Source of the DNA: Macrosoma leucophasiata
Lineage: Eukaryota > Arthropoda > Insecta > Lepidoptera > Hedylidae
Direction: 5' to 3'
Assembly: GCA_036365455.1 (NCBI GenBank)
Contig: JAWQUS010000017.1
Location: forward strand, 1,054,001-1,118,000
DNA length: 64,000 nt
A program made the position numbers and the translations under genes. The notes below the pieces were generated by a model. The model worked only from the letters and a program-made list of their open reading frames with translations, searched no databases and had not been told where the DNA came from. This document shows positions 20,405-30,244 of the stretch, in pieces; the stretch's first letter is position 1; each line of letters opens with the position of its first letter.

Positions 20405-20582
20405 TACTGGTGGTAAAGAAGATCCAGCGCAGGGACTCGAGGCCATAGGCATTCCGCATTACCTAACCTATCTGCCGCCAAATAGACTATCGTGATCCGG
20501 TAAGATGGTAATGAACGGCCCAGTAATAACTCGTGAGCCGGTTAGGTGGTAATGAACGGCCCAGTAATAACTGTCTCAGAAT
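20405..20582 (+). mobile_element. SINE-A 5' half with internal duplication
   Basis: Starts ACTGGTGGTAAAGAAGATCC. A segment of about 41 bp ending GAACGGCCCAGTAATAACT occurs twice in a row (near 20500 and 20540). The 3' half is lost. Confidence 0.75.
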
Positions 20583-20594
20583 CTCTTTTAAAAA

Positions 20595-20862
20595 ACTGGT
20601 GGCACAGCTCCAGTGACGGAGCTCGCGGGCGTAGGCGGTGGTACCGCATTACCTAATATACTTGCCGCTAAATAGTAGTATTCAGCACTATGGTGTTCCG
20701 GTCAGGTGATAATAAACGGCCCTGTAATTTCCGGCACCTTAGGCCTCAGGATTGGTAACGCATCTGCATTTTTCTGTGTGGGTGTCTATAGGCTGCAGTT
20801 ATCACTTAACATCAATGTAAACTGCGTGCTTGTTTGCCATTTCTATAACATAAGAAAAAACA
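20595..20862 (+). mobile_element. SINE-A copy, near full length
   Basis: ACTGGTGGCACAGCTCC to TTCTATAACATAAGAAAAAA, lacking about 15 bp around the CACAGAGGCATAACACC block. It follows the previous copy by only 12 bp. Confidence 0.85.
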
Positions 20863-21108
20863 ACATTCATAGCAACATTCAAATTGAATCCAAATATTAA
20901 ATATTTATGCGTTCAGACCCAGACAATTCAATTCGCAAAAAAATGAAAGGAAGGAAAATGTGAACAAAAACTCAAAATGGTTGAACTCGCCGCAAACAAA
21001 AAGCAAAGTTTTGGTAATTGGATGTTTGTCAATCAATTATGCGGTAACAGCCGAATGCAGTTCGATTTTATAAGGGAGTTTGATTTCGAGGCAAACACCG
21101 ATGTATAC
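20863..21108. other. Intergenic, nothing recognised
   Basis: AT-rich spacer; no ORF or repeat recognised. Confidence 0.4.
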
Positions 21109-21310
21109 TAGTAAAAATGGAATATCACGTTTTACGGCATAACGTAGTTCCATTAGTTAATATGGGTCTCATAAAAAGGCTCAAGGTCGCTCAGAGAGCA
21201 ATGGAGAGGGCTATACTCGAAGTTTCTCTTCGAGGTCGAATCAGAAATGAAGGGATCCGCATGAGAACCAAAGTAACCGACATAGCCCACAAAGAACTTA
21301 ATGCAGATGA
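21109..21310 (+). pseudogene. RTE-like LINE fragment, C-terminal region
   Basis: Encodes LKVAQRAMERAILEVSLRGR followed by IRNEGIRMRTKVTDIAHKE, closely paralleling 48958-49080 (LKVTQRSMERAM, DRIRNEEIRRQTKV). This region follows the reverse transcriptase domain in RTE-like LINEs. Both flanks have lost homology. Confidence 0.7.
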
Positions 21311-21449
21311 CTGCATTAAGATTGTTCTTTTGTTGTTCTGCCCCAACGGTCGTCAGTTCTGCGAGTTATGTGCCCTGACCACTGTTACTTGAGTTTCGCT
21401 ATTCGGTGGGCTAAACACATTTCGGAAGTTCACAGTCTATACGAGTATG

Positions 21450-21480
21450 TATATGCCCGAACCATCGGAGCATGCCTTTT
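21450..21480 (-). mobile_element. LINE-C internal scrap
   Basis: CCCGAACCATCGGAGCATGCC matches minus-strand LINE-C coding sequence (compare 59899 and 16261). Confidence 0.4.
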
Positions 21481-21783
21481 TTTCTTTTTCCCCATTTTCT
21501 TTTTTCATCTCATGTATTTTAACTATTATGTTAACATCAATTAAGTTGAACATATTCTATTTGCTTTGAAACATACAATATTGGCAGTTAGGTACCAACC
21601 ATTAGGAATAACGAGGGAAAGAATTATGTTGGAAAAGCACTCGTTTAGGCTTAGTTTGAAATTCATGACATACGGGTTATATTTATAGACGTCCCGCCTG
21701 CGTCTGGTAATGATTTGTACAATTGAATTGCTAGGCGTACAAAAGTTGTACACGTATGAAATCAGGATAAAAAACAAAATTAA

Positions 21784-21988
21784 TCTTAATATACATAAAT
21801 TACGTGTCACGGAGTTTGTTCGCGATGGACTCTTAAACTACTAAATTGATTTTAATCAAACTTGCACACCGGCTTGATCCAACTTAAGAGATATAAGAGA
21901 AAATAAAAGAATAATTCATATCTTAAATAGTCGAAATATTATGTTAATACCCAAATTACACCCGTGCAGAGCCGGTGCGGGCCGGTAA
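21784..21988 (+). mobile_element. Helitron-like element, subfamily E, decayed 3' end
   Basis: Starts A|TCTTAATATACATAAATT and follows the reverse complement of 12371-12555 (GGACTCTTAAACTACT, TTGATCCAACTTAAGAG). The 3' end reads GGGCCGGTAA where CTAG is expected. The next Helitron begins at the following base. Confidence 0.65.
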
Positions 21989-22208
21989 TCTTATATATAT
22001 AAAAAACTTGAGAACGGCTCGATCGATTTGGCTCATTTTGATTTTAAATGGTTTTTGTAAGTCCAGGGAAGGTTTAAAAGGTAAGAAAATATGAAGAAAT
22101 TGAAGGGAATTTGTAAAAAACACAATTTCATTTTCTCATACAAATAGTCCGTATCTATCAACACATTATTTCATTCTGAGGCAACACGAAGTTTGCCGGG
22201 TCAGCTAG
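21989..22208 (+). mobile_element. Helitron-like element, subfamily D, plus strand
   Basis: A|TCTTATATATATAAAAA ... GGGTCAGCTAG|T, 220 bp, flanking A and T present. Only plus-strand D copy in the window. Confidence 0.8.
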
Positions 22209-22367
22209 TGTGATATAAATTCAAATACCTATGTTCTCCAGAATAAATTAGAGGCTTTGCTGCTTAGCTATCGACCGCGTTAGCGTCTTATTTTCAAGTA
22301 TGGAAAAGTTGAAAAAAAGTGCTGGCTCTCGGACACCACAATTATAATAATATTTTTTTTTAAATAA

Positions 22368-22472
22368 ATGAATGTGGAAGAAGCATGGGAGGTGTGTCAG
22401 GATCGGAATATCTGGCGCTACACTCTCAGCCTGCGCTGGGCTTAGCGTGAAGATACATACATACGAATATTT
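22368..22472 (+). mobile_element. LINE-C 3' end
   Basis: GGAGGTGTGTCAGGATCGG, TCTGGCGCTACACTCTC and GCGTGAAGATACATACATAC. Confidence 0.75.
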
Positions 22473-22904
22473 TTTTAGTAGTTTTGTTATTTTATACGAG
22501 TAGAATACTAGGAATAAGATGGTGTACGAACTACTCGCAAACTTGCAGGGTCAACTTTAGTGTGATAGTTTTCCTTTTATTTCGTTATATGTAGCTACTA
22601 TCGCCGTAACTTTTGAATTTGTAACAACAACCTTTTAGTCTGTAGGGGGGGGGGGGCACTTGAGTCTAACGACAATTTGCACTTTAAAGCTTAATTAGTC
22701 AGTTAACTACAGACGACGAACAGTTAACTAAATCGAAAAATGATGTCCGCTCACCCATAATATTTTTAGAAGACCTATTCAACAATACCCTAAACTATAT
22801 GAAAATCGGAAAAACAAAATCTGCGCGTGACTAGTAGAGGAGGTTACAATAAATTTTTTTTTTTACGTTTTTATTCTACCACTTTGTCGGCGTAATTAAG
22901 GTGT
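22473..22904. other. Intergenic, nothing recognised; 11-G run
   Basis: A poly-G run lies near 22647. This may be the distal part of the minus-strand GGAACCC-family repeat that follows. Confidence 0.35.
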
Positions 22905-23057
22905 ATACTTGCGCCAAATTTCAAGTCTCTAGTACTAATAGATTTTGCGCTAAACCGCGGACGGACAGACAGACAGAAAGACAGACAGACAGACAGACAG
23001 ACAGACGGACATGGCGAAACTATAAGGGTTCCTTGTTTACTACGGAACCCTAAAAAA
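22905..23057 (-). mobile_element. GGAACCC-family repeat, minus strand
   Basis: On the minus strand: TTTAGGGTTCCGTAGT, GGAACCCTTATAG, then a long GTCT microsatellite. This subfamily differs from the 51-kb copy after the microsatellite. Confidence 0.65.
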
Positions 23058-23196
23058 ATACTATTATGTTACTGTAATGTACACAGTTACTGTTCAATAA
23101 ATAAATATTCTATTCTATTCTATTCTATACTATTGTAAAATTATTACCCACAAGTCGTAATAAGCAATGAAAAAAAACTAAAAACAGAGCAGAAAG

Positions 23197-23270
23197 AAAT
23201 ATGCGACGGTAAACACTTTCCATCAAGTGGCCCGTCTGCTTGTCTGTCAATATTATGACGTGAAAATAAT
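23197..23270 (+). mobile_element. CR1/Jockey-like LINE 3' tail
   Basis: GCGACGGTAAACACTTTCC and AGTGGCCCGTCTGCTTGTC match the tail at 14790-14852. Only the last 70 bp are present. Confidence 0.7.
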
Positions 23271-23299
23271 TGTTCATAACTTTTGTCGAACTGTTTTTG

Positions 23300-23461
23300 A
23301 CTGGTGTTAGAGCTCCAGTGACGGAGCTCGCGGGCGTAGGCACCACCGCATTACCTAATTTACTTCCCGCTAAATGGTAGTATTCAGCACTATCATGTTC
23401 CGGTCAGGTGGTAATGTACGGCTCTGTAATTTCCGACACAGAGGCATAACATTAAAAAAAA
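23300..23461 (+). mobile_element. SINE-A, internally deleted
   Basis: The first 150 bp are well conserved; CACAGAGGCATAACA then jumps directly to ATTAAAAAAAA. Confidence 0.8.
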
Positions 23462-23845
23462 CGGTCGTTTTACCTATTTCACACCGGAATCGCCGCGTCA
23501 CCCTTTCACCGTGAGTACACGAAACTTCGAAGTACATACTTTCACGAATTGCCTCAACTGAAGAATACTCATTATTTCTGCCAAATTTCCACGATACAAC
23601 TTTTATGATCAAAGGGCGAGATACGTCGCCTGTTATTTCAGTATTGCAGTAATTACTTCAGATTTCTGATGGAACTGAGTTCAAGTTTATGAATGAACTG
23701 AAAAACTGCACTATGGACGTATTATGTATATCGGTAGACATAATTTTCATATTCACTTTACAGTTCATTCTTCATTCACTCGCATGTGCTATTGCGTAAA
23801 GTAAAAATATTACAAGTACATTGCTGTTATGACGTAAAGTGTTAA
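23462..23845. other. Intergenic, nothing recognised
   Basis: No ORF or repeat recognised on either strand. Confidence 0.4.
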
Positions 23846-24163
23846 GTATGTATCTTCACGACAAGTCCATTACAGGGTAGGCAGTCTGGGGGGGCCAGTT
23901 ATTTCGCCCCTGACACACCTCCCGTGCTTCTTCTACATTCATCATTCTGTTCATACATGCACGCCGATTCCTAAGACTTTTGATCCCACCCTCAGACAGT
24001 ATTTTGGTATTTGGTCATGGTAGGTCAGTCTTGGTCTTCCTGAGTCTCTGCAACCATCCAAATCGTATATTTGTTTAGTCATTCCCTCATTCGACATTCT
24101 TTCTATTTGTCCGAAACATTGGAGCATATCTTTGTTCATTTGTACACCGATACTTTCATTCAA
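23846..24163 (-). pseudogene. LINE-C C-terminal end, minus strand
   Basis: The open stretch 23951-24163 gives DMLQCFGQIERMSNEGMTKQ and GRPRLTYHDQIPKY, the same end as at 16187-16546. It is followed on the minus strand by the degenerate tail (GTGAAGATACATAC). Confidence 0.75.
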
Positions 24164-24527
24164 TGTGTGTAAATTATCATTTTAGAAAAAAAGAAATGTA
24201 TTATAAAATGGCTTTTAAATTCATTGAGGTTACTTATATATTAATACGCCCTCGCCTAGTACGATGTTTAAACTTATCGGATATAGTGGTCGTCACAAGC
24301 CACAGCACCAATCAGGCCATACGTAGTGGTTCCGTTTATTTCGGTTAAAGCCAACCCGTGACATAATTACAATATGTAACCACAAAAGCACAATTATAAA
24401 AACTTGGGAAATGTTTTTTATAAAAATTTGGTAAAAACTTATCTTTATGTCCAAAATAGGTCTGGTATACTGATTTTTTTTTTGTATTTAAAATGTGTGT
24501 TTTTTCCCTAATTTTGTTTTAATTAAT
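24164..24527. other. Intergenic, nothing recognised
   Basis: AT-rich spacer. Confidence 0.4.
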
Positions 24528-24619
24528 ACTGCTGAACACTAACATTTAGAGGCAGATAGATTAAGTAATACGGTGGTGCCTACATCTTGGACTCCCTACA
24601 TTAGCACTCTACCATGAGT
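24528..24619 (-). mobile_element. SINE-A 5' fragment
   Basis: Minus strand: CTCATGGTAGAGTGC, GGCACCACCGTATTAC, GTTCAGCAG. The rest is missing. Confidence 0.6.
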
Positions 24620-24637
24620 AGACGACTAATCGAATAA

Positions 24638-24738
24638 AGCCCTATTCAGACCTGCGCGTTATTCGCTACCGACTGAAATCCGCTCGGTAATTCCACTCTC
24701 CACATCTGTAGCCAATAACGCGCAGGTCTGAAAAGGGG
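24638..24738. mobile_element. MITE M2, copy 1
   Basis: The left end AGCCCTATTCAGACCTGCGC is mirrored by GCGCAGGTCTGAAAAGG at the right. The same ends occur at 50558-50740 around a different internal sequence. About 100 bp, non-coding. Confidence 0.7.
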
Positions 24739-24847
24739 TTCCAGGTGCACTTTTTCCTTTTGGCATACAGCATCCTAAAATATATGTACAGGTTATGTAG
24801 AGCATACCTACACCTAAGCTAAGCACTCTATTTATTTTATTTTATCA

Positions 24848-25151
24848 CTAGCTGTCCGCGCGACTTCGTCCGCGTGAGAATTTAATATAATTGTTCAGTA
24901 TCTACCCGGACGAAATCGGTAAAGTAGCCTAAGTTACTTCTTATTACATCAGCTATCTGCCAGTGAAAATCCCGTCAAAATCGATCCAGCCGTTCCCAAG
25001 ATTAGCCCCGCAAAACAGACAGACAGACAAAAATTGTAAAAAATGTTGTTTTGTTATATGTTCCGTGTATATACGAGTACATATGCATTTAGTAAAAAGT
25101 GGTTATTTAAATATTATAAACAGACACTCCAATTTTATTTATTTGTATAGA
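24848..25151 (-). mobile_element. Helitron-like element, subfamily F
   Basis: Minus strand: TCTATACAAATAAATAAAAT start, GGACGAAGTCGCGCGG hairpin, end CTAG, flanked by A and T. 304 bp. Confidence 0.8.
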
Positions 25152-25520
25152 TTTTAGATTTTTCATGGATTTGTATTTCAGTTTACAAAAAAGAAACCTA
25201 CTAGTAACAGCGGTTAAAAACACTTATATGTTGACCAACGCAAACTCAGAACATGATTACAAAACCTAACCACAAAATCGCATTCACTGGTTGCAGTGCA
25301 ATAAACCACTGAGTTATGTTTCAATCGGAACTGCTCTGGTATTAATTGCTGCCTTTCTTCAATTGTTTTTCTAGTGCTTTCGACGTATAAAGTTAATTAT
25401 ATTTATAGTTGCATTTTTTTTAAGTAACGTAAGTATGTTATTTAATATCCTTCCCCCGAAGTGAAATAAGAAAGATATATTAGTATACAGACAACAATCA
25501 GGTTTGTATATTAATTATTA
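25152..25520. other. Intergenic, nothing recognised
   Basis: AT-rich spacer between two Helitrons of the same subfamily and orientation. Confidence 0.4.
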
Positions 25521-25859
25521 CTAGCTGTGCCCGCGACTTTGTCCGCGTGAGAATTTATAATTGTTCAGTATCTACCTGGACGAAGTCGGGGGCGCAGGTA
25601 GTATAAAAGTAGCCTAAGTTACTCCTTTTTACATAAGCTATCTGCCAGTGAAAGTCTGGTCAAAATCGGTCCAGCCGTTCCCGAGATTAGCGAGAACAAA
25701 CAATCAGAAAGACAGACAGACAGAAAGACAGACGGACAAAAATGAAAAAAAAAAAACGTTTTTGTATATGTACCGTGTATACATATTATTATGCATTTCG
25801 TAAAAAGCGGTTATTTTTATATTACAAACAAACACTCCAATTTTATTTATTTGTTTAGA
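25521..25859 (-). mobile_element. Helitron-like element, subfamily F
   Basis: Minus strand: A|TCTAAACAAATAAATAAAA ... GTCGCGGGCACAGCTAG|T. Contains an AGAC microsatellite. Confidence 0.8.
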
Positions 25860-26039
25860 TGTATAAATTATATTTCATCATATCTGCCGAAAGATTTCCA
25901 CTGCTAGACTAAAACAGATGACACGGATGATTAGTAAATGATCATAATTCAACCGTCATTACCGCCGTCCGTACATAAAAACTCATGAATGAGAGAATGG
26001 TAAAGTCTTAATTCAGAAGATAGAATGGCGTATTTTTTT

Positions 26040-26610
26040 CGTATTTTTTTTTAAAGTTAGATTCAGTTTAGGTTCACTTTTTTTTTTATAAAACTATTTG
26101 TCACCGCTTCTCTGTACTAGTTTTTCCTCCAAAATGTGAACCACAAAAAAACAATACGGTGCAAACATAATCTCCACCAATACCGACCGATCCCATTTGA
26201 ATGCGAACAATCTCGACTGCCCGGTCTCGATGTAGCATATGCCATTCACGTGTTCACAATCCCGAATATAATTTCAGCAGTATAAAATTAAATCTATACT
26301 TAATATTATAAAGCTGAAGAGTTTGTTTGTTTGAAGGCGCTAATCTCAGAAACTACTTATCCGATTTGAAAAACTCTTTCAGTGTTAGATAGCCCATTTA
26401 TCGAGGAAGGCTTTAGGCTATATAACATTACGCTCACGAATAAGAGAGGGTAAGTAACATTACACCCGCGCGAAGCCGGGGCGGTCCGCTAGTTGATCTA
26501 TAAAACTAACGGACTATTGGAACGTGATGTGGGTTTTTAGGCGTAGTAAAGCGACGGATTAGATGATTTTTATAATATGGGTAATAAACGATGTTTTGAT
26601 GGTAAACAGA
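26040..26610 (-). repeat. Family G repeat, minus copy, carrying a Helitron
   Basis: Reverse complement of 28440-28790 with many matches (AACACGTGAATGG, TCGAAACCGGGCAGTCG-like, CACGTTCCAATAG). The Helitron at 26293-26492 interrupts it. Class unknown; no ORF. Confidence 0.7.
26293..26492 (+). mobile_element. Helitron-like element, subfamily E, with provable insertion site
   Basis: Starts TCTATACTTAATATTATAAA and ends GGGGCGGTCCGCTAG; 200 bp. It lies between A26292 and T26493 of a family G copy. The two other G copies (27717 and 28545) show the uninterrupted site TTA-A/G-A|TTGATC, so nothing was duplicated or lost. This behaviour (5' TC, 3' CTRR, A|T target, no TSD) is diagnostic for Helitrons. 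Confidence 0.92.
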
Positions 26611-26694
26611 AAGCATCTGATAATTTACAAAGTTTTTATTGTATTTTTCCTCAAAACCTTCATTACATGGAGCAAGTAATAGACGATAACAAAA

Positions 26695-26900
26695 CATCGT
26701 TTGACGACTCGGTTAGTCCAGCGGTGTGAGATGACCGTTTGATTCGAAGGGTCGCGGGTTCGATCCCCGCACCGGGATAAATATTTCTATGGCCTACAGA
26801 TATTTGTTTCGGGTCTGGGTGTTTGTGTATGTGTTGTATGTGTACAACGGCACCCACGACATAGGTTTATACCTACTGTGGGGCTGTGAGTGTAAGCGTA
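26695..26900 (+). mobile_element. tRNA-headed SINE of a third family (SINE-C), copy 1
   Basis: CTCGGTTAGTCCAGCGG (A box) and GGGTTCGATCC (B box) near 26757, then GGGATAAATATTT and GTTTCGGGTCTGGGTGTTTG. The second part is shared with 44820-45000. The arms do not form a functional tRNA with a CCA-ready acceptor. Confidence 0.65.
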
Positions 26901-27149
26901 TTTTATTTATTATTTATAAGTTTAGTAACTTCTGCTCTGGCTATACGCAACTAGGTATATGAAAACCAGAAATTCAAATGCATATACGCTGCCACTCCTA
27001 AAGATTAATAGGGTTAACAGGGGTGAAGTTACGTTCCTAAAGTTTTAGTTCCTCTGTAATAGTACACACCAATGCCAATGTTTAATTTGTGTGTACAACA
27101 GCGCGTGCGTCCGCAGTACCAAGCGTCAACGTGAGAGCGAACTCACTAA

Positions 27150-27299
27150 GGCTCCTTTCATTCTGCAGCGTGTCGCCGGTCGCGTACGCGCTCGACCGCT
27201 GCAATTCGTATGAAGCTCCATAGTGGCTTTCATTGTGCCGCGTGCTTGCGGGTAGCGTTTTTGTACTGCGTGTCGACACGCTGCAGAATGAAAGGAGCC
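27150..27299. mobile_element. 150-bp foldback MITE with TAA target duplication
   Basis: A 26-bp perfect TIR beginning GGCTCCTTTCATTCTGCAGC (27150-27175 and 27274-27299) is flanked by TAA on both sides (27147-27149 and 27300-27302). A 3-bp TWA duplication is typical of PIF/Harbinger MITEs. The interior is CpG-rich and partly self-complementary. Confidence 0.85.
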
Positions 27300-27302
27300 T
27301 AA

Positions 27303-27714
27303 GAACCCCCGCGGGGTTTTTATTCCGACTCCTCCGCCATCATCGGTGGCGTCATGAGAATATAATCGCCCACATCCGTGGCACCACCGGCGGTAGCTCC
27401 CTGCCGAGCCCTCCATAGTACGAGCCGTTTGCTTGAAGCCAAAGCTAGTGACGTGCGAAACGGCATGCTAGCCAGCGTGGGATCTTTCTCCATTCGGATG
27501 ACGGATGTTCCATAGACCTACGCCCGTAGGCTGCCCAGACCACTCTCAACATCAAACGTCCCAAGACGCCAGAGTAGAGAGGTTTACAGGCACATATTTC
27601 GGCCCCGAGCTGGCGGCCGTCAAAGTATTTTAATTTAGTTGTCCATATAGACACAAATCCGGTTATTGATAACCGGATAAGCTTTACTGCATCAAAAAAC
27701 ACTACCGACATACT
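27303..27714 (-). repeat. GC-rich unclassified segment, possible LINE or LTR leader
   Basis: Opens with CCCCGCGGGG and contains CACATCCGTGGCACCACC. Composition is strikingly GC-rich for the region. The two open stretches on the minus strand show no domain I know. I suspect a retroelement untranslated region but cannot name it. Confidence 0.35.
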
Positions 27715-28140
27715 TCGATAGTTTCACAGATCAATCTAATTTTATACTGGCGGAATTATATTCGGGCTTGTGAACACGTGAATGGCGTATATTACATCGA
27801 AACCGGGCAGTCGGGATCGTTTGCATTCAAATGGGATCCGACGGGATTCGCCGGGATTATGGTTTGGTGCCGTATTGTTTTTGTATTGTCACATTTTGGT
27901 GGGAGAACTGCGGGCGTACCATGATCGTTTTTAGAGAACCTAAACTGAATCGCAATTAGCCTTTGTCTCGTTTTTTACGTGTGATCTCATAATTGAAAGA
28001 CAAAACATAATGTTTGTAGTTCCTTGGGCTCTGTGGGCGGTCTATGATAGATTATTGCGAAATTATATAATCCGAATAGCCATTATCGTTTTTTAATACT
28101 TGTTGTCTTATAAACAAATGAAACAAAAATGAAGCACACA
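27715..28140 (+). repeat. Family G repeat, plus copy 1
   Basis: GATCAATCTAATTTTATACT, GTGAACACGTGAATGG, GGGATTCGCCGGGATTATG and CTAAACTGAATCGC. It provides an empty site for the Helitron at 26293. Confidence 0.7.
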
Positions 28141-28439
28141 CACACACACACTTTAACACACATACACAAAAATACTTACAAACACAAATACATTATACTC
28201 ACATACTTTGAGATAATCTCACCATCTAACTAACAAAAATCGAAAAAAAGCGATGCTGGGTTTTCTTTGAGCTGGTCAGACCATCTGGTTGGAGATCGGC
28301 CTCTTGCCTTTTTTCCCCTCAACGGCAAATTCACTAGCCATCCGTATAAATTGCATACTTTGTTAACTTCATTGGATAATAATTAAATACATAATAAACA
28401 CTCCGTATATGTGGTTTGCACAATGCGAAAGATTAATAA
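28141..28439. other. Intergenic with CA microsatellite
   Basis: Starts at a (CA)n run near 28136-28152. Nothing else recognised. Confidence 0.4.
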
Positions 28440-28787
28440 TCATGAAAAATGCATTTCTTTATCCGTTAATATACCAACTTTATAAAAATCCTCTAATCTA
28501 TCGCTTTAATACGCTAAAAATACCAAAGACACGTTCCAATAGTCAGTTAGTTTTATAGATCAATTTAATTTTATATCCGGTATTCTGAACACGTGAATGG
28601 GGTATGTTGCATCGAAACTGGACAATCGGGATCGTTCGTATTCAAATGGGATTCGCCGGGATTATGTTTTGGTGCTGCATTGTTTTTTTATTACTCACAT
28701 TTCGGCGAGAGATCTGCGGACGCACAAATGATCGTTTATAGTAAGCCTAAAATTAATTGCAACTAACTTTTGCTGTTTTTTTACGCG
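28440..28787 (+). repeat. Family G repeat, plus copy 2
   Basis: Matches the minus copy over a longer span, including TTTATAAAAATC and CACGTTCCAATAGTC upstream of the part shared with 27715-28140. A SINE-B was inserted at its right end. Confidence 0.7.
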
Positions 28788-29156
28788 CGTTACTTCACGT
28801 CTGTGTTTCTGAAGGTAGGCAGAGGCGGCATTCAAGCATGCATTTTATATTGTGTTATTTAAACCTGAACAATAATTGGATTTTTGATGATCACTGTCGC
28901 ACGGTGTAAATCAAATTTACGGAGTGATTATTATAATATTTTAGTTACGTTTTTGACCCATTTAACAAATGGCGAGCCTGTTGATATCTCCGTGCATATA
29001 ACCAAACTCTGAGGTACTGGGAAATGTCCAGAAAATGAAGAAATCCTAATAGAAACAGAGACGAGGAATTTACACCTTTATTTCTGATAGCCTCTGGCCT
29101 GCGAATTGAATGCAGCGTAAAAGTAAGACCCTGGTGCCACAATACTACTGAGGCAG
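28788..29156 (-). mobile_element. SINE-B with internal insertion, 9-bp TSD
   Basis: Minus-strand tail and head are recognisable; about 28840-28942 replaces the normal segment with unrelated sequence. Direct repeats TTTTACGCG lie at 28779-28787 and 29157-29165. Confidence 0.8.
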
Positions 29157-29180
29157 TTTTACGCGTCCTTTTATATTAAA

Positions 29181-29438
29181 CTAGCTGACCCGGCAAACTT
29201 CGTATTGCGTCACAATGAAATAATGTGTCAAAGGTTTGATAGATACGGACTATTTGTATGGAAAAATGAAATTGTGGTTTTTACTATATCCCTTCGATTT
29301 CTTTATATTTTCTTACCTTTTCAACCTTCCCTGTACTTCCAAAAATCATTCAAAACCAAAATTAGCCTAATCGGTCCACCCGTTTCGGGTTTTAGCAAGA
29401 CTAACGAACAGCAATTGATTTTTATATATATATGTAGA
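29181..29438 (-). mobile_element. Helitron-like element, subfamily D
   Basis: Minus strand: TCTACATATATATATAAAA ... GCCGGGTCAGCTAG, flanked by A and T. Close to 12902-13147. Confidence 0.8.
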
Positions 29439-29744
29439 TTTGTTTTTTCTTGTCCATAATTTATTAGATTAAAATATTACTCAATAAATAAAATTAAGGA
29501 CAGATATTAAATTCATAAACACCATCTTATTTAAGATGCTATCTTAACAACCTTTTCACGTTCACCGAAGGTCGGCCTAAATGCCTAAATAGATTTTGTA
29601 AGTGTTTCAGATCTAAAATTTGTTAAGTAGTGTTCAGCAAATTATATAATTCAATTTACTATTTCATTTATTTCGTCTATAGAATATCAAAGGAGTTTAT
29701 AATTAAACAGTTTTGAATTCGATATGAATATAAGGATATTTTTT
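29439..29744. other. Intergenic, nothing recognised
   Basis: AT-rich spacer. Confidence 0.4.
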
Positions 29745-29905
29745 GCATCTTGCATCATTATCAGTCCAGCCGAAACACGTCCACGTCCACACACAAAGCC
29801 TTTCCCAATGATGCCCATAACAGTAATGGGCGGCATTAGGGGAGAATATGCCATAATCGCCACGCTTGGCTTGGCAGGCGGATTGGCGATTATGCAATCC
29901 CTTTC
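29745..29905 (-). mobile_element. RTE-like LINE 3' end (family R), minus strand
   Basis: Minus strand: GGCGATTATGGCATATTC, GGACGTGTTTCGGCTGGAC and the ATGATG start of a tail; matches 16560-16748. Confidence 0.65.
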
Positions 29906-29930
29906 AATGATATTTATAATGTTTTTCTTT

Positions 29931-30202
29931 TAAATAATGGAATTAGTAAACAAGCATGCAGTTCACATTGATGTTAAGTGATGACTGCAGCGTATCGACA
30001 CCGACACAAAAACCAAGGTCAAGATGCAGATGCGTTACTACTCCTGAAGCAGAAGGTGTTATGCCTTTGTGTCGGCAATAACAGGGCCGTACATTACCAC
30101 TTGACCGGAACACAATAGTGCTGAACACTACCGTTTAGTGGCAAGTACATTACATACGGTGGTGCCGACCACGAGCTCCGTCACTGGAGCTCTACCACCA
30201 GT
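29931..30202 (-). mobile_element. SINE-A copy, minus strand
   Basis: Minus strand: ACTGGTGGTAGAGCTCCAGT to GCATGCTTGTTTACTAATTCC; small deletions, no long A tail. Confidence 0.85.
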
Positions 30203-30244
30203 GAATTTTGTTTCTCTTTAGTAACTGATTCCTATCTTAATAAT

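Noticed and set aside
27126..27711. Protein genes in the GC-rich block on the minus strand
   Set aside because: Open frames cross the MITE boundary and reflect GC content rather than coding constraint.
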